A stretch of 14,572 bases of DNA from Ectocarpus siliculosus (GCA_000310025.1 FN649736.1:2224715-2239286); one strand, 5' to 3'. Counted from the first letter of the stretch, positions 8,101-14,572 are shown. Numbers and translations: made by a program. The notes: generated from the sequence alone by a model not told the origin.

Positions 8101-8896
8101 AAGAAACGCGGCGGAATCAGGGATTTGAGGTTCGAGGGATTAACCGGTGTGTGAAAAAAGTAAAAAGAAAAAAGCCAGACACACGAAGGGCACTCACGGA
8201 ACACGTTCGAGTTTGAAAGTCAACCCGTATGCGTGTTGCACAACAGTGAATTAGCACGGGCGACTTGACATATGCTGCATACATGTATGTGTAGGTGTGG
8301 CCTATTTCGACGATGCACGTGTGTTCGTGATTGTACGCATGTACTTTACTGCTCCACCTCTCCGGAGGCTGTCTCTGTAAAATCTTGAGGGAGCTCTCAC
8401 GGACGGCTGGTGTAGATGAGCTTTCCAAGGCGTGTTCGGGAGCGATCAAGCGCGTTGCAGGGCAAGATTGACGGGCAAAACGGCGGCCGCAACCGGGCGT
8501 GTCCTGGCAGCACAACAACACAAGAAATGTGCTGGAGACGTCTATAGGTGTCTTTCCTCCCCAGCGAGTGGACGAACACGACCGCAAGCACAGCGCGGAG
8601 TTCGGAGGGAGAGACGAGTTGTATTCACCGCAAGTTTTGAATGAAGGCCGTACACAAGGCGTGCAATGCAACCGCTCATCAAGCAGCCGATCAGGGATTC
8701 GGTAAAAAGCAATCAACTCCTCGCAGTGCTCTCTGTCTCTCTCTCGTTCTCTCACCGACAGAACCTTGGGCCCTGTGCCCCCAGCGGCCAGCACCTCCTG
8801 CGCGTGCTTCAGCTCCACCATACACAGGTTCGCCTCGTCTCGGCGCTCCGCCAGCTCCCGCTTGGCTGTCGCCAGGTTCACGCGGGACTGGGACAT
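4804..8896 (-). CDS. Tail-anchored coiled-coil protein with giant Ala/Glu-rich insert (5 exons)
   Basis: Exons on the minus strand are 8896-8756, 8052-7972, 7434-6232, 5672-5604 and 5100-4804. They sum to 1791 bases (596 residues plus TAG), and every intron is phase 0. Predicted order: charged helix (residues 1-40); a possibly beta-rich segment (about 48-104, VTVQEVFGPITVDRVAV and IPCTFPLDAAVESFDLVLMA); a disordered Ala/Glu/Asp/Gly/Thr stretch of about 315 residues; a second structured segment (about 421-475, SSELDFKLSQGQWRYLEAD); a coiled coil (476-504, DRIVELSEKLSDAERRVRAA); a Gly/Lys/Arg-rich linker; and one hydrophobic helix (about 569-589) with a seven-residue tail HGDYLAV. This layout is typical of tail-anchored ER or Golgi membrane proteins with cytosolic N-termini. 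The split beta segments loosely recall GOLD or VAP-type domains, but I cannot assign a family. The start is an ATG at 8896 with A at -3 and an upstream in-frame stop. Confidence 0.65.
5101..5603 (-). other. Intron 4 of tail-anchored gene
   Basis: This 503-base intron has borders GTGAGC and ACGCAG. It contains the C run at 5571-5585 and a T-rich block just inside the acceptor on the plus strand. Several frames of 100-200 residues cross this region on both strands, but they depend on the flanking GC-rich exon and show no domain. Confidence 0.55.
5571..5585. repeat. Poly-G/poly-C run of 15 bases in intron 4 of the tail-anchored gene
   Basis: Fifteen consecutive G on the plus strand (C on the transcribed RNA) begin about 19 bases after the exon 4 donor. 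Such runs are prone to length error in sequencing and to real polymorphism. Confidence 0.85.
5604..5672 (-). CDS. Exon 4 of tail-anchored protein gene, coiled coil
   Basis: This 69-base exon (23 residues) has textbook borders: acceptor tctcttctctttccacag and donor GTGAGC, phase 0 at both ends. It encodes DRIVELSEKLSDAERRVRAA then EAM, with heptad-like spacing of Ile/Leu/Val. The coil appears to continue into IKKLQPSS of the next exon. Confidence 0.75.
5673..6231 (-). other. Intron 3 of tail-anchored gene
   Basis: This 559-base intron has borders GTGCGT and TTTCCACAG. It contains a short CA microsatellite near 5999-6014. No alternative exon is evident. Confidence 0.6.
6232..7434 (-). CDS. Exon 3 of tail-anchored protein gene, Ala/Glu-rich
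   Basis: The exon is 1203 bases and 401 residues, with a strong acceptor (pyrimidine tract ending cgggcag) and donor GTGCGT, both phase 0. It opens with VVAQGIPCTFPLDAAVESFD, then becomes low complexity: Ala with Glu, Asp, Gly, Thr and Val and one run of about a dozen alanines. It returns to ordinary sequence at EVVVPSSELDFKLSQGQWRY and closes with KAVDSREDD. The acidic, alanine-dominated middle should be disordered or loosely helical. The plus strand is also open in two frames over much of this interval because of the GCC-type repeats; those frames lack splice context and flanking coding sequence. Confidence 0.7.
7435..7971 (-). other. Intron 2 of tail-anchored gene
   Basis: This 537-base intron has borders GTATGG and CGGGCAG, with a CT-rich tract of more than 40 bases before the acceptor. 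Small frames on both strands look random. Confidence 0.6.
7972..8052 (-). CDS. Exon 2 of tail-anchored protein gene
   Basis: The exon is 81 bases and 27 residues: VTVQEVFGPITVDRVAVRPD then ASPAQEK, alternating hydrophobic residues as in beta strands. The donor is AAG before GTATGG, phase 0. The acceptor acaacaag is the first AG for about 138 bases, downstream of a long T-rich tract near 8150-8180. The frame stays open upstream to about 8145 but contains no AG acceptor and no ATG, so 8052 is the only standard start for this exon. Confidence 0.55.
8053..8755 (-). other. Intron 1 of tail-anchored gene
   Basis: This 703-base intron has borders GTGAGA and ACAAG. The 3' end has an AG-free stretch of about 138 bases (8055-8192) that includes a T-rich tract. 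No protein-like exon is seen between 8193 and 8755, although one minus frame is open through much of it. Confidence 0.5.
8756..8896 (-). CDS. Exon 1 of tail-anchored protein gene
   Basis: It encodes 47 residues beginning MSQSRVNLATAKRELAERRD, a charged amphipathic helix with coiled-coil character, and ends TGPKVLS. The donor is TCG before GTGAGA, in phase 0. The context before the ATG (atcatcATG) is acceptable, and an in-frame TGA lies about 40 bases upstream. A weaker alternative is an internal exon starting at 8887 after the acceptor catgtcccag, which would imply more 5' exons in 8897-9772; I see none there. Confidence 0.6.
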
Positions 8897-9772
8897 GATG
8901 ATCAATCGGTATGCGTGGGCCAGGCTTCACTTAATTCACCCCCGTGGACAGCTGTCGCCGTGCGCTGCTCTGCTGGTGCTCTTGTGCGTTGCTCGACCGA
9001 CGCTGACCGACCCACAGAGCGCGCTGCTCCCTCCCCCCCCTGATCCTATTGCCCGGTTCTACGATTCCGCGGGGCCGCGGGGCAAAGTTCACTTTATTAT
9101 TTGTTCTGAAATATTTTATGAGGAAAATACATATATCAGCAAATATAGCATACAAACACAGACTTTTTGCACTTCGCACCGCAATAGACCGAAGAACTTG
9201 TCGTCACACACCAAGGATCACACCTCTCAGCCTCAGCAGCAGCAGTAAGCCGTGTATCACCAAGGATGGACGGGTCTTGTGACATGCGCACAGCTTGTGA
9301 CATGCGCACAGCTTAATTTTTCCACCCGTTGTCCACGCACCACGCTCATGATATGTAAGAGATGACAACGGTTGGCGCATGATCCGACGCACGTTTTGGA
9401 CTCTCTGAACTTGGAACACAGTACTCTCTACGGAGATTTGGTGTTGAGAATTTAGACTTCTGTCCGCGTTTGGAATCCAGTAAATAAAGAGACCGCCGTG
9501 GTCACGCATCTGTTCATCGTGGTGCTGTCTGTAGAGGATTGATATTGTACCCCGCACCCGCAGGCCACAACCCGTGCCGTACCAAGAAAGGCCGGCACCG
9601 AAACCCGCACAGGGAGTGGAATCGGAGAGGAAAAACAGAGACAGCCGCCATGCATGTTTGCTGAGGTTCTTCTGACCTAACAAAACAACAAGGTTTAACG
9701 AGCCGCAGCCCACAGGGAGAGAGAGAGAGGGAGGAGGTCGGCAGCGAATTGAACGGCAGCACACAAAGAAAC
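8897..9772. promoter_or_regulatory. Divergent intergenic region, putative bidirectional promoter
   Basis: These 876 bases separate the start of the minus-strand tail-anchored gene (8896) from the start of the plus-strand HAD gene (9773), so both 5' flanks lie here. Visible elements are an AT-rich patch at about 9090-9165, an 18-base perfect tandem duplication at 9277-9312, and a GA repeat at about 9717-9735 just before the HAD ATG, where it may be 5' UTR. I see no convincing TATA box or other defined core motif. Frames here are short and not protein-like. Confidence 0.5.
9277..9312. repeat. Perfect 18-base tandem duplication
   Basis: The unit ttgtgacatgcgcacagc occurs twice back to back (9277-9294 and 9295-9312), followed by tt as if starting a third copy. 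It lies in the region between the two divergent genes. Confidence 0.9.
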
Positions 9773-10394
9773 ATGACTCAACAATCAGCGAGCAACTTCC
9801 CTCCGGAAGGGGGGTGCAGCAGCAGCAGCAGCAGTGGCAGCAGCAGCGGCAGCAGTGGCAGCAGCAGCGGCAGCAGCGGCAGCAGCAGCAGCCGCAACAA
9901 ACCGGTCATCGCGGTCGACCTTGACGAGGTCCTGGGCGAGTTCGTCCTCCAGCTGTGCGCCTTCCACAATGACAACCACGGCACCTCCCTCACCCCGGAG
10001 AGCTTCAACAGCTACTACTTCCACGAGGTCTGGGGAGGCACCAGGGCGGAGGCGGACGCGAAGATGATCGAGTTCTTCAAGACTCCCTACTTCCTGGACG
10101 GGATACCCCCCCTGGCCGGCGCTGCGGAGGTCCTCCGGAAGCACTCGCGGACCCTTACCTTCTACTTGGTAACCTCCCGACAGGACTCGCTTCAGGCCCA
10201 CACGAAAAGGTGGATCGACGCCCACTACCCCGGGATATTCGCCGGGCTCCGGTTCGGCAACCATTTCTCGACGGAGGGGGCGGTGCGGTCGAAGCCCGAC
10301 CTCTGCAGGATGATCGGCGCCGAGATGATCATCGACGACAACACCAAGTACGCCACAGAGTGCGCGTCTGCAGGGATCAGGACGCTGTTGTTCG
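9773..10394 (+). CDS. Exon 1 of HAD phosphatase gene
   Basis: The exon is 622 bases, carries all four HAD motifs and ends with one base (G) of the Gly208 codon before a strong donor, GTGAGT. Codon third positions are overwhelmingly G or C. Reading into the intron gives cysteine/valine repeats from the GT microsatellite, which confirms that coding stops here. Confidence 0.88.
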
Positions 10395-10410
10395 GTGAGT
10401 TGGTGTGCCG

Positions 10411-10443
<33 letters not shown>

Positions 10444-13400
10444 AGCAGGGAGAAAGAAGGTACATCGTCGCAGTTCCCTTTCTACTTGTTTCTTCGGTAC
10501 ACTCATGTGTGTACGCTCCTCTGTTATTTGTCGTGTTTGCAAGTTTTAGTCTACGGGTACGTGCTCTACAATTGTACCACAGCTTTTAGCTCCCAACAGC
10601 AGCAGCAGTATCAAGTTACGCAGCTTCTCACAGCAGCAGTGCCTAACATCACTGGTATATCCAACCGTTGGTGCGCCCCCCCCTGCCTTGCGCGTGGCGG
10701 CTTCAAGTTCCGTCATACTCCAGTCACGTCCATACATATGACAGGATGACAGGAGTCTCGCCCGCCGTTGATGTTCTGGTGGCGGTGTTGTTCGTGGAGA
10801 CGGGGTGTTGGTTTGTCCTGCTACTGATATGTATAGGTGGTAGGCCGCAGCCACGGCGGTGAAGTGGTGAAAACAAGTACTACGTCCATCCTTCGATCAA
10901 CAAGCTCGGGAACGCGTGTCTAGGCAGCAAGAAGCAGCAGCAACACGCGCGTACTATCTACCGCCTGTGCACGTCCGTTTTAGCAAGCGGCACACTGAAT
11001 GGAAGCAGCTTCAACGGGAAAGAGCCCCCACACCGACGGGTTTCACAGCAGCAGGTGGTACATAGATAAAGCAGATACAGCAGCAGCAGGTCACATCTTG
11101 AAATTTCTTCCCTCCTCTCAAAACACAACCCTTCACAGGTTTTCTAGTCCACTCTGCCGGGCAGGCAGCAGTCCAAATCTCAGCTTGTGGCTCTGAGCTC
11201 TGAGGCACCAGACACGGCGACAGCAGTTGCAGCAGCTGCCACCACCTGGTGGTCCGAAGACCAATCAATTTGGCCGTTGTACTAAAGACTCGGAGCTACT
11301 TTGTAGGCTTTCGGTCGTTTGGTCACGCAATTTCTTTCCCGCGAGAATTTTGTGCCGGACTGGTGTTGGTTGGGCCTTTGTGCAGATGAACGATGGGGAA
11401 GAAAATAACGAAACAAGAATATTTTCTAAAATAGAATCCCCTTCGACTATGTATTTCTCGAACGAAAAATCTCTCTCTGATATTATGCCATTGTGCTCGT
11501 CCCAGCGCTGCTGCAAATATTCGGTGCTATCATACTGGCGAGTTTCGGATGTACGTTTTGGAAAGTTCACTTTCACTTTCGAGGGAAAAGAGCCAGTTTA
11601 TGGCCGCCATAAAAATGAACTTTCGATCCTATTATAGGAAGATTTTTTTAGCACAGAGGGCGGCTAGCGTCTGTTAAAGCCTAACTTTTTCAAGTTTTTT
11701 CATCTTTGAGCTTTTAGCTGCTTTGGTCAACATCACGCCAGGATGGGTGCTGTTGCACACCTAACCTCACCAACGCATGCCCGCGGTCGGTCGTAGAGCT
11801 TACTGCCAGCAGTGGGAGGACTCCAGCAGTGGGAGGACTCCTGCTTCGGCGCTGACGAAGGTTTGACTTGTCAAATTGATGTCGGGCCACAGCTCGCTCA
11901 TATTTTTTTCGAACACACACACACCCGCCTACAGCAGCAGCAGCGGCTTTTCACCTACTATAACTCGCATCGATCGCCCACAACGATGTAGTGCAGCATG
12001 ATCCACAACAAATCCTAGGGCATCTTGCTGCCTTGTGCGTTGTTGGCTCTGGCTTGAAGATTGGGGGGATGCGTTGCGAGAGAGCGACGAGCGTTTGGGC
12101 GTGCTGCGTGCGTTTGTTGCTGCGGGCGCACACCTTGTCTGGGTGCGTGCATATGCATTCCAGCTCAAAAACGTCGCGTCCTCTCTCACACGACGCTCAC
12201 AACGCTCCACTCAGACCCATCTCAGTTGGTGGCAAGGCACCTCAGAGCTGTGGAGCACAGAACGTCGAAGGTTTCACCCGAATGCAAGCATCTGTTAGGG
12301 AGATATGGTGACTTGGTCGCGGGCCGTGCTGATGAGATTCCCTCCTGGAGACATCGTGACATCACATCGTTAAAAGTAAAAACTTCGGAAAAAACGGAAC
12401 TGGTCCCAGGAACGGTGCTGTTAAAAGTGAAAGTGAACTCTTGCCAAGAATACTTCCGAAACCGTCTACTATCTTTTATTTCGCGTGTTAATTTAACTAT
12501 GCTGGGGCCGGGGTTGGGTATTCCTTTTTGCGTGCCTGAAAAAGGAATGGTACCCAATGATGCTGCTTGAGTTTTTTTGTCCCATGTATTTTCGATCTTG
12601 CTGTTTTTTTATGCATCGTTGCCACTACAGCCCACCACCACCCGTGCACGTTTAGGCTTAGAATTAGCGACGGTTCTAATTGTTACTCGCCGCTGACTAA
12701 GCTAGGCGGGGTAGCTTTCGGAGGGGTGGGGAAACCAGCGCTGCTAAACTGTTTTTTTGGAATGAGGCTTTTTCTCCGAAAAAGTTGGTCTTTAGTCCAC
12801 ACACCGTCCCATGGGAACAGCGGTTGGCAGCACTTTCAGTAAGGCCTCCACCTCTACATACGAGTCGCCGCGATGCGCATGTTGATGTAATAGACACTAT
12901 ACATACTCGAGGTACTGCTACATGCTTAGTTTCCGCCATTGTTTCGCCGTCTCTGCCGACTTTTCGACAGCATCAGTTAAACGACGACACAACAACAGGT
13001 CTGCAGTATTAGAGTACTATTTAGTGGCCACCTTTCTGGCTTTCTTTCTTTTTGGCCAGACAGATTTCGAACGGTTCGTTCACGTAACTTGCTCTCTCCC
13101 CCCCCCCCCCCTCCTTCTGGTTGTTCCTGGCAGGCGATTATGCCTGGAACAGGACGGACGGACCTCTCCCGGCGAACGTGCTCCGCGTGCCAACCTGGGC
13201 CGAGGTCGACGCCGAGCTCCAATCCATCGTCGACGCCAGGAGCGGCGACGGTAGCGGCGGCAGCGGGAGCGGCGGCCGCTCGCCCGCAACGATAACGGGC
13301 ACCCCGGCCGGTGGCACCGCCGGCGCGGAAGGGGCGGCCGGAGCGGCACAGGGCGGCGACCGTCATCGTCGTCATCGTCGGCAGCAGGAGGGGCAGGGCA

Positions 13401-14490
13401 GGGAAAAAGAGGACAAGGAAAAGGTGTGTGTTGGTGTTTCGAGGAGAGTTCGGCCTGCAAGGAGAGGCGCCTTTGAATCGTTAGTGTGCCCTTTCTTGTC
13501 GCGCTGCCGGCCGTTTTTCTACGCCAGTGCTAAGCGAACGCGCGCGAGGGCGCTCGGTGCTGCCCACGGCCTGGGTTCTGAATAGCGCTGTAGTACATAA
13601 TGTACGGGAGCGCGCGCCCTGGTGTGGTGCACCGCCGCCGCTGCTGCCGCTGTTGCAGCTGTTGCTGTTTCTGCTGCTGCTGCTATCGCGTGTCTTTCCG
13701 TGCCCCCTTCGTCGGCGGTAGACGCAGCCCCGCCGGGTACCTTAACGCTCCTTCGTTTTTGCACATGATGGCCGCACGGCCCTAGAAGGAGAGTCTTTTC
13801 GTCTTTCCTGTTGCCGTTCGTCTCAAAGAGCCTGCACTGCTGCAATACAAGCACAGCAGCAGTGCCCCCCCGGGACGGGCCAGGACCAGATTCTTCGCTC
13901 TGGTTCGCATGTCGTTGTTGCCGCTGCTGTCTGTCGCCCCGTATTGTCGTAGCTCCTTTTTTGTGTGCGTGGTAGGTCAAAGGACGTTGGGGGTCGAGGT
14001 GGGGTGGAGCACGTGCAGGACTCCGATACGACTGCTGTACCTGTACGTACGTTGTACGAGAAGCCCCCCAGCCTGTACGGTCTCGAGCTGAGCATGCTGC
14101 GCCCCCCCCCTCCTCCCCACGCGTCCCATGCATAACTCCACGTTATTTCCTCCTCCCTTCCCATAGGCCACCCAGGAGATGCCCGTGCGGGCTGATACCG
14201 TCGGTGGGCACCAGCGGCGCACGTGCTCCTCCCCCAAAAGCGTGGGAGCCGGCCAGACGGCCGCTTCCGCTCTCGTCGCCGCCGCCGCCGCCGCCGCCGA
14301 TGCCGCCGCCGTTAACACCACCGCGTCGTCACCGCTGCCTGGAGATAACCAGGTAGCAGCAGTCGCCGCCGGCGACAAGAAGGACGCCGGTGTCCCGCCA
14401 ACAGCGGCGGCGGCGGCGTCCACGCAGCAGCGGGCGTCAACGTCCGCGGTGGGTAGTACCGGCGAGGATTTCGTTCCTTGTGCCGCTTGA
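9773..14490 (+). CDS. HAD-superfamily phosphatase / 5'-nucleotidase-like protein (3 exons)
   Basis: Exons 9773-10394, 13134-13423 and 14167-14490 sum to 1236 bases: 411 residues plus TGA. Residues 5-42 are a Ser/Gly linker encoded by AGC repeats. The HAD fold follows: motif I VDLDEVLGEF with nucleophile Asp49 and acid/base Asp51; cap region about 60-120; motif II LVTSR with Thr134/Ser135; motif III Lys174 in RSKPD; motif IV IIDDN with Asp188/Asp189, which bind Mg2+ in this superfamily. The domain closes with LLFGDYAWNR, whose Gly codon is split by intron 1. The spacing resembles small HAD phosphatases related to deoxynucleotidases (NT5C-like); the substrate cannot be read from sequence. After residue 235 comes a tail of about 175 residues rich in Gly/Ala/Ser, with a basic patch and no motif. 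The start is ATG 9773 with A at -3. No organelle-targeting peptide is clear, so it is probably cytosolic. Confidence 0.85.
9817..9896. repeat. AGC/GGC trinucleotide repeat encoding Ser/Gly linker
   Basis: Interrupted AGC repeats with AGT and GGC variants encode the poly-Ser/Gly segment before the HAD domain. Length variation here would alter only the linker. Confidence 0.85.
10412..10435. repeat. TG dinucleotide microsatellite beside 5' splice site
   Basis: Twelve TG units begin 17 bases inside intron 1 of the HAD gene; a shorter GT stretch follows directly. Confidence 0.9.
11542..11580. repeat. Left arm of imperfect inverted repeat in intron 1
   Basis: It begins gtttcggatgtacgttttgg and ends with agttcactttcacttt. 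It matches the reverse complement of 12424-12463 with a few mismatches and a two-base length difference; the last 15-16 bases match perfectly. The arms are about 840 bases apart, which could fit a decayed non-autonomous element with inverted ends or two copies of a dispersed repeat. Confidence 0.55.
11806..11839. repeat. Perfect 17-base tandem duplication in intron 1
   Basis: The unit ccagcagtgggaggact occurs twice without interruption (11806-11822 and 11823-11839). Confidence 0.9.
12424..12463. repeat. Right arm of imperfect inverted repeat in intron 1
   Basis: It begins aaagtgaaagtgaact and ends cttccgaaac, the inverted partner of 11542-11580. A related gttaaaagtaaaa stretch lies about 50 bases upstream in direct orientation. 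No target-site duplication was identified. Confidence 0.55.
12514..12557. repeat. Imperfect hairpin in intron 1
   Basis: The left arm ttgggtattccttttt (12514-12529) pairs with aaaaaggaatggtacccaa (12539-12557), leaving a three-base bulge (tgg) and a nine-base loop. It lies inside an intron and is not followed by features that suggest a terminator or a known RNA. Confidence 0.7.
13098..13111. repeat. 14-C run forming the polypyrimidine tract of HAD exon 2
   Basis: Fourteen consecutive C lie 22 bases before the exon 2 acceptor junction, flanked by ctctct and tccttctggttg, and so form the core of the pyrimidine tract. Confidence 0.85.
13134..13423 (+). CDS. Exon 2 of HAD phosphatase gene
   Basis: The exon is 290 bases. 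The acceptor is a pyrimidine tract with a 14-C run ending ttcctggcag; the exon then supplies GC to complete Gly208 and DYAWNRTDGPLPANVLRVPT. After AEVDAELQSIVDAR the sequence becomes Gly/Ser/Ala-rich, then basic (HRRHRRQQ and EKEDKEK). The donor is AAG before GTGTGT, phase 0. If this donor is not used, the frame ends at 13585 with a different C-terminus. Confidence 0.82.
13424..14166 (+). other. Intron 2 of HAD gene
   Basis: This 743-base intron has a GTGTGT donor and a CCATAG acceptor, phase 0. It contains CTG/GCC-type repeats (about 13630-13685) and a C-rich tract near 14102-14118 before the acceptor. A 204-residue minus-strand frame (13519-14133) is open through it because of these repeats; it shows no domain and no consistent codon bias. 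Confidence 0.65.
14167..14490 (+). CDS. Exon 3 of HAD phosphatase gene
   Basis: The exon is 324 bases. The acceptor is ttcctcctcccttcccatag, phase 0, matching exon 2. It encodes ATQEMPVRADTVGGHQRR, then an Ala-rich low-complexity tail with a run of about eight alanines, ending GEDFVPCAA before TGA at 14488-14490. It has no recognisable domain; its low complexity makes it less certain than the first two exons. Confidence 0.65.
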   Translation, partial: ATQEMPVRADTVGGHQRRTCSSPKSVGAGQTAASALVAAAAAAADAAAVNTTASSPLPGDNQVAAVAAGDKKDAGVPPTAAAAASTQQRASTSAVGSTGEDFVPCAA

Positions 14491-14572
14491 ATTCCTTTGA
14501 GAGGTTGGGGGGGGGGGGGGGGAGCAGAGAAATATTGAAAGGGGGTGGGGGGGAGGGGGGAGAAGGCAGTCA
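14491..14572 (+). other. 3' UTR start of HAD gene with G-rich tracts
   Basis: After the stop codon there is a 16-G run (14507-14522) and a second cluster of G runs from about 14539 to 14561. The arrangement of four or more G tracts separated by one or a few bases has G-quadruplex potential in the sense-strand RNA. The window ends before any poly(A) signal. Confidence 0.5.

Larger units (their letters stand above)
10395..13133 (+). other. Intron 1 of HAD gene, 2.7 kb
   Basis: This 2739-base intron has a GTGAGT donor and a TGGCAG acceptor, phase 1. It holds a TG repeat beside the donor, CAG repeats at about 10600, 10930, 11078 and 11931, a 17-base duplication at 11806, an imperfect inverted repeat pair (11542-11580 and 12424-12463) and a hairpin at 12514-12557. 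It includes AT-rich stretches unlike the exons, notably about 11390-11480 and 11560-11720. Open frames of up to 169 residues (12061-12570) show no domain and poor codon use. I see no transposase or reverse transcriptase, but decayed mobile DNA is possible. Confidence 0.75.

Noticed and set aside
10549-10620. Possible alternative exon in HAD intron 1 after gcaagttttag
   Set aside because: The translation (VYGYVLYNCTTAF then Gln repeats) does not continue the HAD fold, while exon 2 at 13134 supplies the expected GDYAWNR.
12061-12570. 169-codon plus-strand frame inside HAD intron 1
   Set aside because: It is Cys/Arg-rich, has no recognisable domain, poor codon bias and no splice partners; it partly overlaps the inverted repeat and hairpin.
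13519-14133. 204-codon minus frame antisense to HAD intron 2
   Set aside because: It is open because of CTG/GCC repeats; no domain, no splice context and no consistent codon bias.

Overview
This window is eukaryotic nuclear DNA. I recognise three spliced genes with GT-AG introns of about 0.27 to 2.7 kb, GC-rich third codon positions in the exons, long Ala/Ser/Gly-coding trinucleotide repeats, and CAG, GT and homopolymer microsatellites in the introns. Alternating strands, large introns and abundant low-complexity protein sequence fit a stramenopile, most likely a brown alga such as Ectocarpus. That assignment is an inference from style, not from a diagnostic gene. No bacterial operon, CRISPR array, rRNA, recognisable tRNA or intact transposase was found.

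Layout. Bases 1-300 look like poor-quality or artefactual sequence at a contig edge. Bases 808-2147 (minus) hold the 3' part of an unrecognised gene in at least three exons; its 5' end is uncertain and could be an ATG at 2277 or further exons to the right. Bases 2148-4803 hold no convincing gene: they should contain the 3' flank of the next gene, the 5' flank of the first, and two weak candidate exons. Bases 4804-8896 (minus) hold a five-exon gene in which every intron is phase 0. It encodes a predicted 596-residue protein: N-terminal helix, short possibly beta-rich segments split by a huge Ala/Glu-rich low-complexity insert, a coiled coil, a basic linker and a single C-terminal membrane helix (tail-anchored). 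Bases 8897-9772 are an 876-base divergent intergenic region. Bases 9773-14490 (plus) hold a three-exon gene for a predicted 411-residue HAD-superfamily phosphatase/nucleotidase-like protein with all four HAD motifs. Its first intron is 2.7 kb and carries microsatellites, an imperfect inverted repeat and a hairpin.

The three genes show no evident common pathway. The best-supported result is the HAD gene: its joined exons restore an unbroken frame and complete a Gly-Asp-Tyr-x-Trp-Asn-Arg segment across the long intron. The most unusual protein is the tail-anchored alanine-rich one. I did not find a clearly new multi-gene system.
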